Source: Paludibacteraceae bacterium
Lineage (GTDB): Bacteria > Bacteroidota > Bacteroidia > Bacteroidales > Paludibacteraceae
Direction of reading: 5' to 3'
Assembly (NCBI GenBank): GCA_017402895.1
Contig: JAFPLG010000028.1
Span: 1 to 14,934, forward strand
Length of the DNA: 14,934 nucleotides
Below the pieces are notes generated by a model. It did not search any database, was not told the DNA's origin, and saw only the letters and a program-made list of their open reading frames with translations. The position numbers were made by a program, and so were the translations under genes. Of this stretch, positions 7,271 to 13,795 are shown piece by piece. Position 1 is the first letter of the stretch. Each line of letters begins with the position of its first letter.

Positions 7271-8247
7271 TGCGTGATCGTACACTCGTCGTATAGTTCG
7301 CCTGTCGCCAGTCGGTAGGTGAACATACGGAGCGTGTCATGATAGAGCATAATACGCTCGTAGTAGATATCTCCCACACCCTGACGCTCGTGATAATGGT
7401 CGAACTTTGGCTCGTGATGCGTATTGCACGACGTAGTCGCTACGAAGGGCAACTGGCGTGCGTACTGATGGTCATGCCCCGAGAAGACCAAGTCGGCCTG
7501 ACGAAGCGGAGAGAGACACGATAGGTAAACGCCCACGTTGGCACGTCCACGCGTATTGCTATACACCGGATGGTGCATCATCACCACGACATAGCGATTG
7601 CCAGCCCCCTGTATCACCCGCGTGAGCCACTCGTTGATACGGGTAAAGTGACGCAAGAGACGAAGTCCCTGGGTGTCTATCACAATAAAGCGTAGTCCGG
7701 GGAAGTCTACATAATAATTCGCACCCTTCATGCCGACAGGTCCGTTTTTGGGATGGCGGAACATAGCCTCCCATACCGGAGAGAGCGAACGATGCAGATT
7801 TTTCTGATACTCATGATTACCCGGACAGGTCAGCACGGGGATAGAATCCAGACGTGTACCCTGTAGTTCTCTATAGAGCTGCTGCTCGTAGTAGAAATAG
7901 CCCCTTTCGAGCCAGTCGCCCAACTGGGCATAACAGTCGATATGCGGCAACCGCGTAGCCAGCGTGTCGTAGTCAGCATGCTTCAACCCACTATGGACAT
8001 CGCCCAGCAGGAGGATATCCAGCGTGTCACTATAGAGTGTATCTTTCCATTCGCCATCGGCGGCAACAAATCCGGGAACCGAGTCATCACCGAAGCAGTG
8101 GAAGCGATAGGCGATTGTGTCGCCTGTCCACTCGGGTTCGTCCGGCATGCCGAACCACGCCTGCCAGCGGAGGGCGCAAACTGTTGCACCACCCGCCAGC
8201 AAGACGAGAATCAGCACGATCCACCAGTATCTACGCAAGCGTGCCAT
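7267..8247 (-). CDS. Membrane-anchored metallophosphoesterase (calcineurin-like)
   Basis: A protein of 326 residues. Residues about 8-27 (WWIVLILVLLAGGATVCAL) form one N-terminal membrane anchor after a basic start (MARLRR), so the catalytic domain is probably periplasmic. The five metallophosphatase blocks are present: GDVH (Asp83, His85), GDW (Asp111), GNHE (Asn144, His145), MMHHPVY (His225/226) and SGHDH (His258, His260). These bind a dinuclear metal centre; the substrate cannot be told. The ATG overlaps the stop of the upstream DUF3127 gene by one base (TAATG), so it is the last gene of the pgk transcript. It meets recO tail to tail. Confidence 0.88.
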   Translation of the reverse strand: MARLRRYWWIVLILVLLAGGATVCALRWQAWFGMPDEPEWTGDTIAYRFHCFGDDSVPGFVAADGEWKDTLYSDTLDILLLGDVHSGLKHADYDTLATRLPHIDCYAQLGDWLERGYFYYEQQLYRELQGTRLDSIPVLTCPGNHEYQKNLHRSLSPVWEAMFRHPKNGPVGMKGANYYVDFPGLRFIVIDTQGLRLLRHFTRINEWLTRVIQGAGNRYVVVMMHHPVYSNTRGRANVGVYLSCLSPLRQADLVFSGHDHQYARQLPFVATTSCNTHHEPKFDHYHERQGVGDIYYERIMLYHDTLRMFTYRLATGELYDECTITH

Positions 8248-8660
8248 TAGAAGGGCAGGTCAGTCGTGTTATCATCCACGGTGGGATCAAAAGGAGCCGG
8301 TGCCTCTACGGGCATCGAAGCCTCGGGCGCCGGAGCAGGAGCAGCAGTCTCTGCAGTTGGAGCAGCTTGCTCAGCAGCAGGTTCTACGATACCTTGCTGA
8401 ACGCGCCAAGCGCGAACAGAGGTGTACCAACGGCCGTTGAACTCACGGCTCTCTATATCGAACGATACCGTCACGATATCGTCCAATTGGCATGCGTTGT
8501 CTTTTATACGCTGCTCACCAAATACTTCGAAGCATACTTTCTTCGGGAACTGCTCCTGAGTCTCGAGTACGTACGACTGAGACTGCCAGGGGTTACCACT
8601 ATTTTTTGCCACACCCGTCTGGAGGGGAAGGACCTGAATAATCTTACCAGAAATTTCCAT
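8247..8660 (-). CDS. DUF3127 family protein, OB-fold/SSB-like
   Basis: A protein of 137 residues. Residues 1-88 match the Bacteroidota DUF3127 family (MEISGKIIQVL, GNPWQSQSYVLETQEQFPKKVCFEVFGEQRI, VSFDIESREFNGRWYTSVRAW), a predicted OB-fold. Residues about 93-125 are a low-complexity Ala/Pro/Glu linker. The C-terminus is DDNTTDLPF, resembling the acidic tip ending in Pro-Phe by which SSB recruits partners. A single-stranded nucleic-acid binding role is inferred from fold and tail. It follows pgk after 39 bp that carry a 7-bp repeat array. Confidence 0.85.
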   Translation of the reverse strand: MEISGKIIQVLPLQTGVAKNSGNPWQSQSYVLETQEQFPKKVCFEVFGEQRIKDNACQLDDIVTVSFDIESREFNGRWYTSVRAWRVQQGIVEPAAEQAAPTAETAAPAPAPEASMPVEAPAPFDPTVDDNTTDLPF

Positions 8661-8665
8661 AAATT

Positions 8666-8693
8666 TTCAATTTTCAATTATCAATTTTCAATT
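8666..8693. repeat. Heptamer array between pgk and the DUF3127 gene
   Basis: Four contiguous 7-mers; on the minus strand they read AATTGAA, AATTGAT, AATTGAA, AATTGAA. It fills almost the whole spacer and ends 5 bp before the DUF3127 start codon. Each unit holds TGA, so the array closes all three frames after pgk. Confidence 0.85.
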
Positions 8694-8699
8694 CGCCGC

Positions 8700-9947
8700 T
8701 TAGCCCTTAATAGCTGCTACGCCCGGCAGAACCTTACCCTCGATAGCCTCGAGCAAAGCACCACCACCGGTAGAGATATACGATACCTTATCAGCCAGAC
8801 CGAACTTGTTGACACATGCTACCGAGTCACCACCACCGATGAGCGAGAAAGCGCCATTAGCTGTTGCTTCGGCAATGGCATTACCGATAGCACGGCTACC
8901 GTCGCAGAAGTTATCGAACTCGAACACACCTGCAGGACCGTTCCACAGAATCGTCTTTGCACCGCGGATAGCCTCAGCGAACTTCTTCTGAGCCTCAGGA
9001 CCTGCATCCAAGCCTTCCCAACCGGCCGGAATAGCGTTGGCAGGACAAACCTGCTGCTTTGCATCGTTGCTGAAACTGTCTGCACAGATAGCATCTGGAG
9101 CCAGCACGAGTTCTACACCATTCTTCTTAGCCAGTTCCTCAACGCCCAGAGCAACGTCGAGTTTGTCGAGCTCTACGATCGAGTTACCAATCTCGCCGCC
9201 GTGTGCCTTAGCAAACGTATAGGTCATACCACCGCATAGGATGAGTTTATCCACCTTGCCCAGCAGGTTCTCGATGATACCAATCTTCGAGCTTACCTTC
9301 GAGCCACCCATGATAGCCACAAACGGACGCTTGATATCGCCCAGCACTGCATCAACTGCAGCCACCTCTTTCTCCATAAGGAAACCGAGCATCTTGTTGT
9401 CTGCATCAAAATAGTCGGCAATAACAGCCGTCGAAGCATGCTTGCGGTGTGCGGTCCCGAAGGCATCCATCACATAGCAGTCAGCATACGATGCAAGTAC
9501 CTTAGCAAACTCTTTCTGACGGGTCTTCATCTCCTTCTTAGCCTCCTCGTAAGCCGGATCTTCCTTGTCGATACCTACGGGCTTACCTTCCTCTTCGGGA
9601 TAGAAGCGGAGGTTCTCGAGCATCAGCACCTCGCCGGGTTTCAGAGTAGCTGCCTTATCTTGCGCCTTAGCACAATCCTCTGCAAACTGAACAGGACGAC
9701 CGAGAGCTGCACTAACAGCGTCAACAATCTGGCTCAGGCTGAACTTGGCCTGTACCTTACCCTTCGGCTTACCCATATGGCTCATGATGATAAGCGCACC
9801 ACCCTCGTCCAGGATGTGCTTGAGCGTAGGCAGTGCACCGCGGATACGGGTATCATCGGTGATCTTACCATTCTCATCGAGTGGCACATTAAAGTCCACA
9901 CGTACGATTGCCTTCTTGCCGGCAAACTTAAAATCTTTAATCGTCAT
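8700..9947 (-). CDS. pgk: Phosphoglycerate kinase
   Basis: A protein of 415 residues, within the usual size. It catalyses 1,3-bisphosphoglycerate + ADP to 3-phosphoglycerate + ATP in glycolysis. Visible motifs: substrate loop [13 protein letters not shown] (residues 15-27), SHMGKPKG (about 56-63), hinge region [22 protein letters not shown], and the nucleotide-binding [13 protein letters not shown] followed by STGGGALLE near the C-terminus. Start ATG 9945-9947. The gene lies 30 bp downstream of the DUF6242 lipoprotein in the same direction, with no convincing separate promoter between them. Confidence 0.97.
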   Translation of the reverse strand: MTIKDFKFAGKKAIVRVDFNVPLDENGKITDDTRIRGALPTLKHILDEGGALIIMSHMGKPKGKVQAKFSLSQIVDAVSAALGRPVQFAEDCAKAQDKAATLKPGEVLMLENLRFYPEEEGKPVGIDKEDPAYEEAKKEMKTRQKEFAKVLASYADCYVMDAFGTAHRKHASTAVIADYFDADNKMLGFLMEKEVAAVDAVLGDIKRPFVAIMGGSKVSSKIGIIENLLGKVDKLILCGGMTYTFAKAHGGEIGNSIVELDKLDVALGVEELAKKNGVELVLAPDAICADSFSNDAKQQVCPANAIPAGWEGLDAGPEAQKKFAEAIRGAKTILWNGPAGVFEFDNFCDGSRAIGNAIAEATANGAFSLIGGGDSVACVNKFGLADKVSYISTGGGALLEAIEGKVLPGVAAIKG

Positions 9948-9977
9948 AATTCAAAAATATTTAGTTTATTTTATTGT

Positions 9978-11318
9978 TTACCAATCAATTGAGTTCAGTC
10001 GACCTCGATAGACATCCGAATAGGTCGTCGTCTTGTCCTGCCCGCCAAAGAGGTAGATATAGTTGTCACGCACGATAGCGGTTTGTTTCCGACGTGCCTG
10101 GTACACCTCGGGCAGTTGGTTCTTAGCCGTATCTGCCTGGGTCCAGTTGAGTCCCTCGTCATCAGAGATGAGTATGTCGCGACCAAAATACGTCATATCC
10201 TGGTCCACGCCGCCAAAGAGCATCAACTGACCGTTGTACCAGATAACAGATATACCCGTCAGCGTCGTAAAATGCGGACGATCGATCGAGAACTCACTGA
10301 GGCGATAACCTTTGTTCTCGCGAATCTGCTCGGAGTACTCCAGATTCCAACGGGTATTCAGACTCCGTCCGTTCTCGGCATAGCCACCGATAATCATAGC
10401 CCGAGCACGTTCACTCGCACTCTGGAACTGCACGGCCGCAAAATCGCTCACCGGGAAGTCTCCGTCCGGTCGAATACCAGTCAACACTAGACTGTTTCCC
10501 TCCAGATAGGCCAGTTCCAATCCTCCATTATCCACCAGCGCCCACACACGACCGTTCCAGCACATGAGCATCGTCTTCATCACAAGGCTCATCGGCTGCG
10601 CAGTCCAGGTCGTAGCATCAGTCGAAGTATACATCGTAGTACCATCAGCATAATAGAGCGTTGTGCCGTCCGAGATGATCTGACGAACACGTGCGCCGGC
10701 AGGCAGTCCGCTCGGAGCACTCAGTACCGACCACGCTGCGCCGTCGGTCGACGAATAGGCTGTGTTCTGGAAGCCGTTATTGGCAATCATCACAAATTGT
10801 CCACCAAGTTCCACCACCGTCTGTTCACTCTCATCGGCGGGATAAATCTGCGGCGTCAGCTGGTTCCAGACGAACAGGTCGGGGTCGGCCTGATGCACCG
10901 TAGGACGTATCTCATAGACTTTGGTAGTCGTACCGTCGGACGAACGCAGGGTCAGGTAGATAGGTTGGTGCGCAAAATTAAGCGTATCATAACCCGTCAG
11001 CACAAGGGTCGTGTCGGGGGTCTGAAGTTGCGCCATACCCACGGCCACTTGGAACACAAAACGCGGCACCACCCGCTCGAGTGAGGTGCCATATAGAATC
11101 GAGTCTTTGTTATACACCAGTCCGGTGTCCAGACGTTCCTCCACGGTAAACACCGCAGCAGCCAGTCCGGGCATGGAGTCATTGCTAGCAAATGAGAAAC
11201 CGGTCAACTTAGCTACCGACGAGGTAGTTACGGTACTCGTGCTGGAACTGCTACACCCGGCTATTCCCATAGCCAGAAGCGCCATCACAATAGGCAGTAT
11301 ATGCTTCGTTATCTTCAT
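9978..11318 (-). CDS. DUF6242-type lipoprotein with C-terminal kelch/BNR-like repeats
   Basis: A protein of 446 residues from ATG 11316-11318. This start gives a clean lipoprotein signal: MKITK, a hydrophobic run, and GIAGC with Cys22 lipidated. The longer upstream frame adds 33 residues unlike a signal peptide. Residues about 30-150 form a beta-rich N-terminal domain (SFASNDSMPG, DSILYGTSLERVVPRF). The rest shows beta-propeller-like repeats: YSSTDGAAWSVL, YTSTDATTWTA, LMLFGGVDQ, ISDDEGLNWTQ and YLFGGQDKTTTYSDVY, mixing BNR Asp-box-like and kelch GG elements. This matches my recollection of the DUF6242 family; function unknown. The tail after Cys (SSSSTST) is not acidic, so surface export is not indicated. 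Confidence 0.8.
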   Translation of the reverse strand: MKITKHILPIVMALLAMGIAGCSSSSTSTVTTSSVAKLTGFSFASNDSMPGLAAAVFTVEERLDTGLVYNKDSILYGTSLERVVPRFVFQVAVGMAQLQTPDTTLVLTGYDTLNFAHQPIYLTLRSSDGTTTKVYEIRPTVHQADPDLFVWNQLTPQIYPADESEQTVVELGGQFVMIANNGFQNTAYSSTDGAAWSVLSAPSGLPAGARVRQIISDGTTLYYADGTTMYTSTDATTWTAQPMSLVMKTMLMCWNGRVWALVDNGGLELAYLEGNSLVLTGIRPDGDFPVSDFAAVQFQSASERARAMIIGGYAENGRSLNTRWNLEYSEQIRENKGYRLSEFSIDRPHFTTLTGISVIWYNGQLMLFGGVDQDMTYFGRDILISDDEGLNWTQADTAKNQLPEVYQARRKQTAIVRDNYIYLFGGQDKTTTYSDVYRGRLNSIDW

Positions 11319-11349
11319 TTTTGTCAAGAAAACAGTATTTTTTAACAAA

Positions 11350-11377
11350 TTTTCAACGTTCAATTTTCTATTTCCAA
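11350..11377. repeat. Heptamer array in the divergent DUF6242 / cyclo-ligase intergenic region
   Basis: Four consecutive 7-mers on the + strand: TTTTCAA, CGTTCAA, TTTTCTA, TTTCCAA. It is the same TTTTCAA family as at 8666 and 4646. It covers the expected -33 position (11364-11367) of the rightward promoter whose -7 box is at 11388. Confidence 0.6.
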
Positions 11378-11395
11378 TTATTTTTTGTACCTTTG
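11364..11395 (+). promoter_or_regulatory. Promoter of the cyclo-ligase gene
   Basis: The -7 box TACCTTTG (11388-11395) is a perfect TAnnTTTG. At 20-nt spacing the -33 box is TTTT (11364-11367). The start codon at 11416 leaves a leader of about 14 nt. Confidence 0.72.
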
Positions 11396-11415
11396 CAGCC
11401 AAATTTTGTAGCATC

Positions 11416-12021
11416 ATGTTATTCGAAGGCCAAATTCATGATTTCCGTGCATGGCTCCCGTGGAACCGTGAGAAGAAGGAAAAACGTGCCTTGCGTGCCA
11501 TTATTGAGCAGCGTCGTCGCGTGCTGAGCAAGGAACAAGTCGCTAAGGACTCGGCTGCTATTCTTGAGCAGATTGAGCAGTCTCCCCGTTTCCAGTCCGC
11601 TAAGGTGGTACTGCTCTACTATCCCGTCCACAACGAGGTAGACCTGCGTCCGCTGCTGGAGAAGTACTACCACGAGAAGACGATGCTTCTACCTGTCACC
11701 CATCGCCGCTATATCGAGGTACGTCCGTACGACGGCGAGGATATGATGCGTCGTGGTCATTTCGGCATTCCCGAACCCCAGACCGAGCGTTATCGCGGAC
11801 GTATCGACATGATCTTCGTGCCGGGTGTGGCCTTCGACCACCATCGCAATCGTATCGGTCGCGGAGGAGGTTACTACGATAAGTTCCTTCGTCACCATAA
11901 TAGTTCTTTCCAAGTAGGCGTCTGCTATGATTTCCAACTCAAGAAAACCGAGATACCTCACAGCTGGCTGGACCACAAAGTAGATCGTGTCATCACGCCT
12001 ACTCGCAAGATCAGCCGCTAA
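11416..12021 (+). CDS. 5-formyltetrahydrofolate cyclo-ligase family protein (5,10-methenyl-THF synthetase)
   Basis: A protein of 201 residues. The family converts 5-formyl-THF to 5,10-methenyl-THF using ATP. Key segments: KEKRALRAIIEQRRRVLS (helix 1, about 21-38), VVLLYYPVHNEVDLRPLL (64-81), LLPV (91-94), HFGIPEP (115-121) and the signature FVPGVAFDHHRNRIGRGGGYYDKFL (134-158). Start ATG 11416 is supported by the promoter immediately upstream; the open frame further left runs antisense to the DUF6242 gene's 5' region. About 20 N-terminal residues (MLFEGQIHDFRAWLPW and following) precede the usual family start. It converges on the 218-residue gene to its right. Confidence 0.88.
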   Translation: MLFEGQIHDFRAWLPWNREKKEKRALRAIIEQRRRVLSKEQVAKDSAAILEQIEQSPRFQSAKVVLLYYPVHNEVDLRPLLEKYYHEKTMLLPVTHRRYIEVRPYDGEDMMRRGHFGIPEPQTERYRGRIDMIFVPGVAFDHHRNRIGRGGGYYDKFLRHHNSSFQVGVCYDFQLKKTEIPHSWLDHKVDRVITPTRKISR

Positions 12022-12027
12022 CCCGCC

Positions 12028-12126
12028 TTACCAGAGCGTCTGCTCGCGGGCACGTTGGCGTTTCAGTTCCAAGTCGGTCAGTGCCGTCAGTTCCTTCTCT
12101 CCTTTACGGTAGTAGTAGATCAGTCA
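12028..12126 (-). other. Coding-like continuation of the 218-residue gene beyond an in-frame TGA
   Basis: Directly after the TGA at 12124-12126 the same frame continues for 31 sense codons to TAA 12028-12030. The translation starts LIYYYRKGEKEL and goes on TALTDLELKRQRAREQ, ending TLW. It has the charged, helix-like composition and codon choice of the gene body. It ends 6 bp from the cyclo-ligase stop, which would make the gap as tight as others here. Changing TGA to GGA (Gly) is a single base. It may be a premature stop, a leaky stop or a sequencing error. Confidence 0.6.
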
Positions 12127-12780
12127 GTACTCCTTGCAGCGACACAGCCGCTCGTAGGGCAGTAGTTCGCGGAAGTGTTCCTCCACTTCGTTCCAGATTT
12201 GCAGAATCAATTCATCGGCTTCCTTGCGGAATCCCTCCAAGTCTCCCTGTACGCGAATCGTGTTCTGCTTATGGAGCGTATGGTTCACCTGATGCTCCTT
12301 AAATATGTCATAGTACACTTGCACCTTCGTGATCGGCGGGTTGTATATAGCAAATCCACCCATCGAGGTGCGCTTTTTTTCTCCATCAATGATTCGTTGT
12401 CCCCACTCCAGGATGTCGGCTTCGGTCGTTAGATCCGGCACCACACGATTCTCTAGATCCAGACCATACAGCGCTATCTGCTCCTTCTTGATCTCTCCGC
12501 GGATAATGGCCAGGTTCAGCACCTGGATAAAATGTGAGATATACATGCGGGCATTCTGCACGATATGGCGGTATTTCTTATTCGCATTAACCTTCGAGCG
12601 GAAATTGTCCTGGTACTGGGTCACCATAGTCTCAAAATGCATCAGACAGCGTTGCGCTTCGTTGAGCGTTCGATACGAGAGTGCCTGATTGGTATAATCG
12701 GCATCTGCGGCACGTTTTACGGCCGTCTGCAGGGCATACAATCGCGCCTGGTCCGTATTGGGTAAACGACGATAAGGCAT
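12124..12780 (-). CDS. Conserved-looking hypothetical protein, possibly C-terminally truncated
   Basis: A protein of 218 residues that I do not assign to a named family. It is soluble, with no signal peptide or membrane segment, mostly helical and charged. Distinct segments are LPNTDQARLYALQTAV (6-21), ARMYISHFIQVLNLAIIRGEI (77-97), VPDLTTEADILEWGQRIIDGE (113-133) and ADELILQIWNEVEEHF (about 187-202). It ends YERLCRCKEY at TGA 12124-12126, after which the frame continues (see the entry at 12028-12126). The start ATG 12778-12780 follows the polyprenyl synthase stop by 23 bp containing a 7-bp array. It is the third gene of the ddl operon. Confidence 0.75.
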   Translation of the reverse strand: MPYRRLPNTDQARLYALQTAVKRAADADYTNQALSYRTLNEAQRCLMHFETMVTQYQDNFRSKVNANKKYRHIVQNARMYISHFIQVLNLAIIRGEIKKEQIALYGLDLENRVVPDLTTEADILEWGQRIIDGEKKRTSMGGFAIYNPPITKVQVYYDIFKEHQVNHTLHKQNTIRVQGDLEGFRKEADELILQIWNEVEEHFRELLPYERLCRCKEY

Positions 12781-12789
12781 CTTAATATT

Positions 12790-12818
12790 TACGATTTAAT
12801 CATTTACGATTTACGATT
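12790..12818. repeat. Heptamer array at the polyprenyl synthase / hypothetical gene junction (unit TACGATT)
   Basis: The + strand holds TACGATT (12790-12796), one extra base, AATCATT (12798-12804), then TACGATT (12805-12811) and TACGATT (12812-12818). On the minus strand the unit is AATCGTA. It encodes the final residues of the polyprenyl synthase (NRKS) and its TAA stop at 12804-12806, then fills most of the spacer. Confidence 0.75.
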
Positions 12819-13748
12819 TTCTAATTTATTAGCAAGCTGGCGCAAGGCATTAGTCGCTTCGTTTTGCGGCAGGGTGTCCATTAGTCGCAGCGCTTCGCGA
12901 GTGTGACGCTCGATAGCCTCTTCTGCCATAGCACGAACACCTATCTCGTTATATAGCGCAGTCACGCCAGCTATCTTTTCCTGGCCGGGCAACTGACTCA
13001 ACCAGTGATGCAAGCGCTCGGTCTGCGACACATTGGCATGGTCTCGTGCCGAGAGCAGCAGATAGGTCTTCTTGTTGCAGCATATATCACCACCAATAGC
13101 TTTCCCAAAAGTGGTCGGATTGCCATATACGTCCAGCAGGTCGTCCTGGATCTGGAAAGCCAGTCCCAGATGGATGCCGCAGTCGTATAGCGCTTGTTGA
13201 GCTTCCTCCGATGCATTGGCAATATAGGCACCCGTGCGCAACGCGTTGGCCAACAGCACCGAGGTCTTCAGGCGAATCATCTCGATATACTCATCCAACC
13301 GCACATCCTCACGTTGCTCAAAATCCACGTCATACTGCTGCCCCTCGCATATCTCTGTAGCCATCTCGTTGAACCACCGAAGCGTCTGCGCCAACTTGTC
13401 TTCTCGCACCTGCGAGAGCAAGCGGTAGGCCTCGATCAGCATCTGGTCGCCCGAGAGGATAGCGGTATTCTCGTTCCAGCGCACATGCACCGTCTCGCGT
13501 CCGCGACGCACCTCGGCATGGTCCATCACATCATCGTGCAGCAACGTGAAGTTATGAAACACCTCCAACGCCAGCGCTGCCGGCAGCACGTCTTCATCCC
13601 TTCCACCGAACATCCGGCAAGCCGTCAGAGCCAACTGCGGGCGCAGACGTTTGCCTCCCGCGCTCAGGGTATAGCCTATCGGTTCGTACAGTCCCTTCGG
13701 CTCCTTGCTCCAATCCAGCGATTCTATGGCCTGGTTGATATCGATCAT
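12804..13748 (-). CDS. Polyprenyl (short-chain isoprenyl) diphosphate synthase
   Basis: A protein of 314 residues of the trans-isoprenyl diphosphate synthase family, which condenses isopentenyl diphosphate onto allylic diphosphates. Motifs: GGKRLRP (31-37), first Asp-rich motif HDDVMDHAEVRRGRETVH (Asp72, 73, 76), Lys161-Thr162, second Asp-rich motif QDDLLDVYG (Asp202, 203, 206) and NKKTYLL (225-231). The first motif is DDxxD without the two-residue insertion, and Phe67 lies five residues before it. By the known chain-length rules this favours a short product (C15-C20), but the product is not certain. The last residues and stop come from a 7-bp array. The gene lies 38 bp after ddl. Confidence 0.92.
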   Translation of the reverse strand: MIDINQAIESLDWSKEPKGLYEPIGYTLSAGGKRLRPQLALTACRMFGGRDEDVLPAALALEVFHNFTLLHDDVMDHAEVRRGRETVHVRWNENTAILSGDQMLIEAYRLLSQVREDKLAQTLRWFNEMATEICEGQQYDVDFEQREDVRLDEYIEMIRLKTSVLLANALRTGAYIANASEEAQQALYDCGIHLGLAFQIQDDLLDVYGNPTTFGKAIGGDICCNKKTYLLLSARDHANVSQTERLHHWLSQLPGQEKIAGVTALYNEIGVRAMAEEAIERHTREALRLMDTLPQNEATNALRQLANKLENRKS

Positions 13749-13753
13749 TTTTG

Positions 13754-13795
13754 TCTTTATTCCTTATTCCTTCAGCGAAGCGGTCCTTACTCCTT
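13754..13795. repeat. Heptamer-phased array at the ddl / polyprenyl synthase junction (unit TCCTTAT)
   Basis: Six successive 7-bp frames on the minus strand: AAGGAGT, AAGGACC, GCTTCGC, TGAAGGA, ATAAGGA, ATAAAGA. The unit family is (N)AAGGA(N), with one unrelated heptamer in the middle. On the + strand TTATTCC occurs twice in direct tandem (13757-13763, 13764-13770). The first unit encodes the end of Ddl (KE) and starts its TAA stop (13787-13789). Confidence 0.6.

Noticed and set aside
8290..8400. GC-rich repetitive stretch in the DUF3127 gene
   Set aside because: It is the low-complexity Ala/Pro/Glu linker with codon-scale redundancy and shows no 7-bp phase.
8037..9239. Long open frame on the + strand (about 400 codons) over the metallophosphoesterase, DUF3127 and pgk genes
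   Set aside because: It runs antisense to three well-identified genes, crosses their boundaries and the repeat array, and its translation shows no recognisable family.
9952..9959. TATTTTTG resembling a -7 box upstream of pgk (minus strand)
   Set aside because: It lies only 4 bp from the start codon, so transcription would begin at or after the ATG, and the -33 match is poor.
11319..11417. 33-codon N-terminal extension of the DUF6242 protein
   Set aside because: It covers the divergent promoter and removes the lipoprotein signal from the N-terminus; ATG at 11318 gives a proper lipobox.
12124..12126. TGA as a selenocysteine codon or a genome-wide recoded TGA
   Set aside because: No evident SECIS-like hairpin follows directly, the family is not a redox enzyme I recognise, and TGA ends several other genes here.
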